From assembly GCA_002964805.2 (NCBI GenBank), contig PUDQ02000003.1, positions 2,914,001 through 2,978,000 on the forward strand: DNA of 64,000 bases, given 5' to 3'. The position numbers and the translations under genes were made by a program. Shown here one piece after another: positions 56,868 to 64,000 of the stretch (position 1 is its first letter; each line of letters starts with the position of its first letter). The notes beneath the pieces were generated by a model. It was not told where the DNA came from. It was given only the letters and a program-made list of their open reading frames with translations, and made no database searches. The stretch comes from Trametes villosa (Eukaryota > Basidiomycota > Agaricomycetes > Polyporales > Polyporaceae).

Positions 56868-57347
56868 TCACCTTTCACCAGACCGGACGAACTTAACGTG
56901 GGTTACGACACGAGCGTCGACGCCGCCTCGTGTGTTGTTCTCCCTCCAGTAGGTGCAGTACACAAACGGACGCAGTAGGGCGAGCCCCACACGGGCGCGC
57001 AGTGGAAGGGGCGCGAGGGTCCGCGGGTCATTGCGCGGCACAATCAGGTACGCGTACGGGTGGCCTGGGCCGTCGTTGCGGATGACGAATTCTAGACTGT
57101 GCTGCGCAACGGATTCGATCGCGAAGATCGTTCCCCGTACTGCGGTGTCCACGCTGTGGAGTCCGGGCGGTGTACAGTCGCCGGCACGGTCGATGTAGAA
57201 CATCTTGAGTTCGACAGACGTACCAAGACGGAGAGGAGACGGCGGGAAATGGCTCAACGCGAATCTTGGGCCGTACCACGCAATTTGCGGCCGCACAATG
57301 GCCACGGAAATCGGGAGATACGTGTCGTGTGCTTCCGGCGGCGCCAT
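56868..57347 (-). CDS. Unrecognised protein, 159 residues
   Basis: The single open frame runs from MAPPEAHDTYLPISVAIVRP (57347) to VRSGER (56868). It includes PSPLRLGTSVELKMFYIDRA, VRGTIFAIESVAQHSLEFVI and YAYLIVPRNDPR. The alternating hydrophobic pattern suggests a beta-rich fold. It may be a distant relative of the protein at 52677-53213. An upstream exon cannot be excluded. The function is unknown. Confidence 0.45.
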   Translation of the reverse strand: MAPPEAHDTYLPISVAIVRPQIAWYGPRFALSHFPPSPLRLGTSVELKMFYIDRAGDCTPPGLHSVDTAVRGTIFAIESVAQHSLEFVIRNDGPGHPYAYLIVPRNDPRTLAPLPLRARVGLALLRPFVYCTYWRENNTRGGVDARVVTHVKFVRSGER

Positions 57348-58909
57348 GTGCTGCTTTTGTTTGCGAGAACGGAGTCGGAGTGTCTGGTAGCGGTGAGACG
57401 GATACCTGGCGGTGGTGATGGGTCAAGCGGGCTCCTGTACGGACATCCGTCCGAATTATATACGCTGTGCATCGTGCACTACATGTCAGTTCAGCTGACA
57501 TGCATCGTCGCCGCTGCGTCTACCCCCTGATAGTCATCATTCAAGGGCTATGTATAATCGCGTACACTTGTCGGTAGCTTATTCCACATCAGATGTCCCA
57601 TGAACTGACCCGCTATGTAAGCTGCGTCCGGTCCCCGCGGAGCATACGTGTACATGTTGACGAGCAAAGTCAGTGAGATGCACATCGCCTCAGCTCTCCC
57701 GAGTGATCTTATTCACGCTGCATGCACTGCACATAGGAGTGGCATCGTCAGCGATACAGGGCCATGTTATCCATGTCACGGACATACGTTAGCATAACCC
57801 GCCGCTTCTCCACCGGGGCATCCCCGTCCAGCACCATGACAACCATTCTGCAGCCCTAGCCACTACCTTAGCTTGATGCGGTCTGGAAGATCCACTGAAC
57901 CTCACCTCAAGGGTCTCCATCCGCTCGACCGTGGCCCGCCTGATGTGGCCTCCCTCCATGAAGAAGACCCGAGCCCCTGCCTTTATTGCGATAGCGGAAT
58001 GACAGCGAGTGAGTAAATTGTGCACAAACTTGATGGAACTACGCACCGGAAAAATATCCATGTCGATGAGTTGTAGGAAAGATACGCAAGTAGCGACGTG
58101 AGCGTTGGTAGCAGCGAACCCACGAGAAGATTACTGCACCCCACGTTTTGACTTCCAGCCGGTCCGTCCCACAGTTACGTATTCGCTTAACCTGCACGTA
58201 ACGTTACCTGATTAATAGAAACAGACCACGTAAGTATCAGAACTCACCGAACGGACCGATGCACATCGCTGCAGCTGTCGAGCGGCATTAATAATGCAAT
58301 TATCTCCTGACACAAAAACGTCCTGCATACCAGAGCATCAGCACCGTTCCATGGAAGTCGCACCTAACCTGTCCGTACCGCTCCGAGGGCATCTACTCTG
58401 AATACAACGCCCATCCCGCGACGGACTGCGGCGCAGCCGAGCTGGAATCTCGCCCTACTATATATACGCATCCGCCGAGCCGGCCCTCCGCATCCGGCAT
58501 CAGCTCGGAAATGACACGGTTCGGACCGTCCCTTTATCGATCGATGACGATGGTGCCAAGCCAATTGCAAGGCGCGGCGATATGTCCTCCCCGTGGCATC
58601 AAGGGCGGACCGTACCGGCCGCGGTGGTGATCCCCTCCTCTACGAACCGCCCTTTGCTCGGCGCGAGCGTCTCTAGCTGGATATTCATACGCGATCCACC
58701 CAATACACCCGGCTGCCCCGGGACACCCCATCTATACTTTGCCCGAACCAACTGCATACTCAGCGACAAAACATCCGCCGACGGCCGAGCCCCGGCGACG
58801 ACGGCCATAGCCACCTACCGCTCGGCCGGAACCCGGTGTGATCGGCATGTAATCTTTGCACGCCTCTGACGATCAGACGCCAGATTCCGTGGCCAGGCTT
58901 GCCCGGAGG
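57348..58909. other. Interval with no recognised gene
   Basis: No domain is recognised. Short frames occur at 57789-58061 (minus) and 58582-58869 (plus), without splice support. Confidence 0.45.
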
Positions 58910-59321
58910 GCCATACCTATTGAAGCCTTTGATTGTGCAAATCGAATGAGCCACTTGCGAGGCGAATCGGATGCGAAATGAGCGAGATATGGACGAGGAG
59001 AACTACCTAGGGGAGGGGGAAGAAGGTGAACCTGCCTAATTGGGGTGGTTCCCAGCCGAGGGCCAAAGCGCTCAGATTCCCGCGCCACCCGGGTGGCCGG
59101 GAGCTCGGATTGATGAGATTAGAGTGTTATCTACCAGAGATAAGAAGGGCCCGGGCTGATAAGCAGCCACCCGCCGAAATTGGCCGTATTAGGCAGGTGC
59201 CCGGGCTGCTACTGGGGCGGGAGGGCCGGAAAATGATATAATAAAAGGCCTACGGTTTATAATGTAATGCGCTCTGGGCTATTAGACGGTACATGTTATA
59301 TTATAACTACCACAGCTTGTG
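58910..59321. mobile_element. Terminal fragment of foldback element family A
   Basis: It matches the outermost 400 bp of element A, from TATTGAAGCC through AGCAGCCACCC to the terminus CTACCACAGCTTGTG at 59321. The remainder of the arm, the centre and the other arm are absent to the left, so it is a remnant. Its terminus abuts the CxC2 KDZ gene 15 bp upstream of that gene's first ATG. Confidence 0.8.
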
Positions 59322-59336
59322 GGAGGGACGTCCGAG

Positions 59337-61760
59337 ATGGCAGTCGACGACGGCGAGTCTTGGACGGGCGTACCAGGGAGCCTTGCAGCACCGGCCAACA
59401 CTCCTCACCCAGAGCCCGACTACTCAACCCGACAGCCTGCAAGCGCTGCGCAAACCTCACCACGAGCCCTCCCCTCCATCACGTCTTTGGTGGCGGCCGC
59501 CACATCCGCTACAAAAACTTCGCTCAATGCGGCTTACAGGCGAATCCTGAGCGCTATGCAACCACACAAGTCCCGTTGGAGGGGGAAGGCGACAGCCCCC
59601 GCAGCCGACCCGCCCACATCGTCTGCTGTGACGGTGGACATGATGAATGCGCTCACCACCGCTGCTCGGAACCTGGATTTGGGCGACACCACCCGGCGTC
59701 ATGCCTCTGCCCGCGGCCCGCGCAAGACCACGGTCGAGGAGGTCGGCGAAGAAACCATGGAGACGCCAGCTGGGGATTCGAGCGGGCTGGAGCTCGATGA
59801 AGAATGGGATCCGGCGCAAGCACAGGATCCGACCCAACGGGTCCTCGACGGGGACGTGAGCGGTGCTTACTCGCGACAGGAGGCACACCTGGTAAGCGGT
59901 GGAGTGCATGCGACGGCTACGCAGCTGACCCGAAAAGTACAGCCCTCAGTCAAGATGAACTATTTCCGCACGCATCAGGAATCGAATGCGCAAGTGTACA
60001 TGGACCTCCGAGAGCGCCCTCCCACAGACCTACACTCTTGCCCTAAGTGCCGCACACCGCTGGACTCGAAACTGGCCGGTCAGCAGACCCTCTATCGCTG
60101 CATAGATTGTCATCAGGTGCGAGAGCATTGCATCGACTGCCTCAAGTCGGCGCACGAGGAGCGGCCGTTCGATCGCTTCTGGGCATGGAGCGAGAAGATG
60201 GGTTTCTGGGAGAAGAAGAACATGGGCGACCTAGGTTTCGTGTGGCATATCGGGCACGCCGGCAGCCAGTGCGGCTACAACCACGACCCGGCGAGGCCGA
60301 TGGTCTTCCTCCACGAGCACGGCATCATGGACCTCCCAGTCAAGTTTTGCCAGTGTCAGGACGCCGACGCTGAAGGTGAACAGCTCATCAGGCACGGGTG
60401 TTGGCCTGCTACGTGGAAGTCGCCGCACACTGCGATGACCCTCGCGACCATGGCGACATTCCATGGGCTGGAACTGCAAGGGCAGTTGAACGTACACGAT
60501 GACATGCGGTTCCTGCGCAGGATGACCGACGGTGTGGAGCCAGACTACGTCAAGGTGGGTCGTCCGGGGCACAGGCTTGGCGGAGGGCTCATAGTGATCT
60601 CAGGATCGCTACCGTGAGTTCAACAACAGTATGCGCGAGTACCGCCAAGTACGCGCACGAAGGCGCCATGGTATTGCGCCGGGGACTTGCCCGGGAGCGG
60701 GCGAGTTAGCTGTGCTCTGTCCTGCGTGTCCTCAACCGGACGTCAACATGCGGCCGGGGTGGCAAGAGCGCGAGAAAACGTACAGGTAAGTATGTCATTT
60801 CCATGCCCGCGCACGCCCTGATGTGCTCCAGATATATGGACGCGTTGTCCTATTCCATTGACGGAAACTTCCACCTGGGGTCGAAGATGAAAGAGACCGA
60901 CCCGAACGACACAGCGCTGAGCGAAGGCACGGGGTATTTTGTGAATACAAAGGACTTCGCCACCTACCTGGATAAATCGCCCGAGCCCCCCGTAGAGGTC
61001 AGTACTTGCCATGACGCGACGTCCCTTGGCTGACTGTTGCCCCCAGCCTACAACCTGTAATCAGTTCGGTGCCATGGGACAGGACAAGTACAAAGGGAAG
61101 GTCTCTGGAATCGTGGCGATAACGTGCCGGCATATGTTCCTGCTCCCCGGGGGCATCGTGGACTTGCTACGCGGAGAGAAGTGGGCACGCTGCTTTTAAT
61201 ACGAGCTATCTCTCGCTAACATGACCGACAGGTACCGATACGCCGATTTCGCCCTCGTCTCGGCGCTGCAACGCTATCTGGTTCTCCTCTTGTTGATGGG
61301 CACCTACGATATCCACTGCCAGTACATTCGCAACCTGCGCAAACAGCTCAAGGATCAGTTCGGCGTCGTACTCGACGAGCTAGATTCTATCGTCAACCAC
61401 AAGCTGCCAGAGATCGTCGCCGGCGTCGGGAAGTACCATCTCTGCATGCACAAGGGCGAATGCCGCACCCGACACTCGTTGCACTACCTCCCCGGCTCGT
61501 GCATGACTGACGGAGAGATGCTGGAGCGGATCTGGGCGGTCACGAACGGCGTTGCGCGGCGCACGAAGGAGATGTCCGCCGGCCACCGCCACGACGTGCT
61601 CAACGATCATTATTCTGACTTGAACGTGCGTCGGGTGCACAGTATGGGTAGGTTGACGACGACATGTACTCGTAACACGCGCTGATCGTTCCGCTTAGTT
61701 GTTGACCTGATGGAGAAGCTGCGGATCGCGGATGCAGCTGCTGGTGTGGGAATGATACAT
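59337..61760 (+). CDS. KDZ-family transposase with CxC2 cluster, 3' truncated
   Basis: It starts MAVDDGESWTGVPGSLAAPA (ATG 59337). The spliced protein has a disordered N-terminus, then the CxC2 zinc cluster (HSCPKCRTPLDSK, YRCIDCHQVREHCIDCLKSA, HIGHAGSQC, VKFCQCQD) and RHGCWPATWKSPHTAMTLAT. After an intron it continues REFNNSMREYRQVRARRRHG, GELAVLCPACPQPDVNM, IDGNFHLGSKMKETDP, VAITCRHMFLLPGGIVDLL, TYDIHCQYIRNL, VGKYHLCMHKGECRTRHSLH and TDGEMLERIWAVTNGVARRT. These are the KDZ core motifs. The family C-terminus is missing: after VVDLMEKLRIADAAAG the sequence changes near 61755 to GC-rich repetitive DNA. No inverted repeat of its own was found, so the copy looks defective for DNA ends and for its C-terminus, though the catalytic core is open. 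Confidence 0.8.
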
Positions 61761-62262
61761 CAAGTACCGGTTGTTTGCCTGACACCTGATACAAATAATG
61801 CCGGCTGTGCACCTGAAGTTTCAGGTTCCTCCGGTGGGCTCCGGTGGTGCCTCTTGGGCCCCCTTCGGCTTCTCAGCTGCCTTCCCGAAGCGGTAGGTCC
61901 GCCGCCCTTCCCCCGCAATGCCCGCCAGGACGTCCGAATGCGGTTCGGCACCTTCCGCCGGTGGCGCATAGCGTCCCAAAAGGGTAGACCGCCTCCTCCG
62001 GGCGCTTTCGCACCTCCCAAAGCGGCCAGCAGCCTCGCGCGGGCGCTTTTGCACCTCCCAAAGCGGCCAGTAGCCTCGCGCGGGCGCTTAGTACTTGGCC
62101 AGCAAGAGAACGTGTATAATAGATGATGTATTCTCTACTTAAGCTGCAGGCAGGCAGGAGGCAGTCAATATGATGTTAAGAAGACGCACAAACACTAGAT
62201 TCCAGCACACAACAAGACCGTACAGGGGGAGATTGCAAGCATACAGGGAGGGACGGTGTAAC
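61761..62262. repeat. Repetitive segment with 41-bp tandem units
   Basis: At 62000-62089 a 41-bp unit beginning GGGCGCTTTCGCACCTCCC occurs slightly more than twice. The surrounding sequence interrupts the KDZ transposase and is probably an inserted or rearranged repeat. No LTR ends were identified. Confidence 0.5.
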
Positions 62263-64000
62263 CTAGGTGGTACTACTGGTGACGCATCTTCTTGGCCTTG
62301 TTGGTGGGCTGCTCGGGGTCTGCTGAACGTTTGCTGCAGGCCAGTTAGAATGTGAATGTAATGAACAAGGTGAGCTCAGAACTAACCCTCCAGCCTGGGT
62401 GCCACAGGACGCCATCTGCCAGATCACCCAGCCAATGTCCAGAACAGCCTCCTGGCACTCGTCCTCAGTGGCGATGGAGATGTCTTTCCACCACATGAGG
62501 GAGAGCAGCGCCATGAATACGCCGTTCTTGCCGGGGTGATCGAGTGGGCCCCACGGCCCCAAGCCCGTGCGGACGGGTGCATCGTGCTCCCCCTTCCGCC
62601 AGTCTGGCTGTAGCTCCAGCCACCAGGCGTTCCAGGCGCGCGCGTAGATCTCGTCGTCAGAAATCTTCGGGTTCTTGTCAAGCTTTCGTCCGTACTTGAC
62701 CCACTCCGCGATTGCGGGCGGGCGCGCCTTCGTTGGGAGACTCTTCGTCTGGCAAATAAGTCAGCAAAGGGGTGAACAGGCATTAACACGATAACCTACT
62801 CACCATAGTTTCCCAGTCGCGCGTGCACTCATACACCGTCCACCAGGCAACAGCCCGGCGGAAGTCCTCCCCATACTCCTCCCTGTCCAGGCGTTTGAAC
62901 GCCTCCTTGATCCAGGATGGCCATCCACTCATGTCGACGGCCACGTTGGGAACCGTCGCAGGGACCGCAGGCGCAGGCGCGGTAGAGGTTGCAGGCGCGG
63001 GCGCAGAGGGCGTTGCGGGGGCGGGCGCAGAGGACGTTGCGGGGACGGTTGCAGGCGTAGCAGATGTCGCCTTTGAGGGCCGTGGGCGCGGGCGCGGGCG
63101 TGGCGGGCCAGTCCTCGCAGTTGTCGCCGACGCCGCGGGCGCGTTTGCCGCCGCGGGCGCGTTTACCACTGCGGCCGTGTTCGACACCGCGGCCGCGTTC
63201 GAGGTCGTGCTCGACGTTGGGGGCGCCTTCTCCGCCGCAGGCGCGTTCGAAGTCGCGAACGTGTTGGCCTCCGTGGGTGTGCTCGACGTCGCGGTTGCGG
63301 TCGTCGCCGGCGTGCTCGACGTTAGGGGCGCGTCCGCCGCTGCGGGCGTGTTCGATGTCGTTGTTGTCGCGGTCGCGTTCACTGCCGGTGTGTTCGACGT
63401 TGGGGGCGTGTTCGACGTTGGGGGCACGTCCGCCGCTGCGGGCGCGTTCGACGTCGTCGACGTCTCGGGCGCGGTCGCCGCCGCGGACGCGCTCGACGTG
63501 GTTCCGTTCGACGCCACAGGCGTGTTGGACGTCGAGGGCGCGTTGAATGTCGGGGGCGGAGGCGTTGGCAGCCCGGACATCGCGGCTCCAGGGGACGTAG
63601 GTGTGGAGGCACCTTCATCCTCTCGTGCCTGAAGGCGACCCGACCGCCTCGGGGGCTGTGTTGCTATCGACATGTCGGGCGTGTGCTTCTTCGACTTGCG
63701 CTTTTTCTGCTCTGGCTGCTTTGGAAGAAAGCCGTACTTGCTTGAAATGGCGGCCATGGCCGCGGCGTTCCGAGCGCGTAGGTTCTCAGCTTCGCGTTCC
63801 CACTCGGACGAGAACTTCCACCGGAACATCTGGGCGCGCCACTGTTGAGCCGGGAGTGTGTTCAGCGTCGCCGCCATTTCATCCCCAAACCCGAGCTCCT
63901 CCATGGTGGGGGTAGGTGCGCGTGGCTTTTTCAACGCCTCCCCGGTGAGCTCATCTCCTTCCTCGTCTTCATCTTCGTCCTCCTCATCGTCGTCATCGCC
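62263..64000 (-). CDS. KDZ-neighbour family protein, 5' end beyond the window
   Basis: The coding frame runs off the right edge with an acidic stretch (about 20 Asp/Glu codons), so the start lies outside. Inside are KKPRAPTPTMEELGFGDEM, a basic segment (EQKKRKSKKH), a long repeat of SNTPA/SAPAP units, and the conserved part SGWPSWIKEAFKRLDREEYG. A 57-bp intron (62757-62813 or so) follows, then TKSLPTKARPPAIAEWVKYG, ARAWNAWWLELQPDWRK and GKNGVFMALLSLMWWKD. I recall this Trp-rich domain as a common Agaricomycete protein of unknown function that often lies next to CxC2 KDZ transposases, as here (convergent). The stop may be at 62263, or earlier if another intron is used. Confidence 0.65.
62955..63545 (-). 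repeat. Coding minisatellite (Ser/Thr/Asn/Pro/Ala repeats)
   Basis: Degenerate tandem units encode variations on TSNTPAA and SAPAPAT. The tract forms a long disordered linker between the N-terminus and the Trp-rich domain. Confidence 0.7.

Noticed and set aside
62823..63632. 269-codon plus-strand Gly/Val/Ala frame
   Set aside because: It is the antisense of the Ser/Thr/Pro/Ala coding minisatellite of the minus-strand gene.

Overview
The window looks like nuclear DNA of a basidiomycete fungus, most likely an Agaricomycete. It has dense GT-AG introns of about 47-75 bp with CTAAC-like branch points, and it carries gene families I know from that class: two KDZ transposases (CxC1 and CxC2 types), a DUF6589 protein, F-box proteins, an F-box/nucleotidyltransferase-like protein, MYND zinc-finger proteins and a DUF6570-type Helitron. 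All gene models here were spliced by eye; none is supported by transcripts or database searches.

Layout. (1) 105-10243 is an apparently complete KDZ DNA transposon with 645-bp terminal inverted repeats. It carries three minus-strand genes: two accessory genes and a CxC1-type KDZ transposase. (2) 10342-16484 holds a DUF6589 gene and a convergent RecQ-like helicase gene; a 41-bp tandem duplication breaks the helicase. (3) 16.7-17.6 kb is a fragment of a non-autonomous foldback element (family A). (4) 18-34 kb is an unusual island: a MYND gene, a class I ribonucleotide reductase small subunit (R2), a 2,063-residue Helitron Rep/helicase and a ribonucleotide reductase large subunit (R1). Both reductase genes can be spliced into open frames with all the catalytic residues I could check. 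(5) 34.9-49.1 kb contains two host-type genes, each split by a 2.6-2.7 kb foldback element (A and B). Each element is flanked by a 7-bp target-site duplication, and removing the element plus one repeat copy restores the host reading frame exactly. (6) 49-58.9 kb has a second MYND gene, a CMGC-type kinase and several unrecognised genes. (7) 58.9-64 kb has a terminal fragment of family A, a 3'-truncated CxC2-type KDZ transposase and a convergent gene of a KDZ-neighbour family that runs off the window.

Two observations stand out. First, R2 and R1 flank a Helitron: R2 is head-to-head with it across a 744-bp intergenic region containing a MluI cell-cycle box, and R1 is tail-to-tail with it. This could be a mobile-element-linked dNTP supply module, or simply a Helitron inserted beside duplicated RNR genes; the sequence alone does not decide. 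Second, the arms of the two foldback families share a subterminal stem-loop that keeps base pairing despite sequence change (covariation across five copies), as well as a central palindrome. That suggests a structure selected for transposition.
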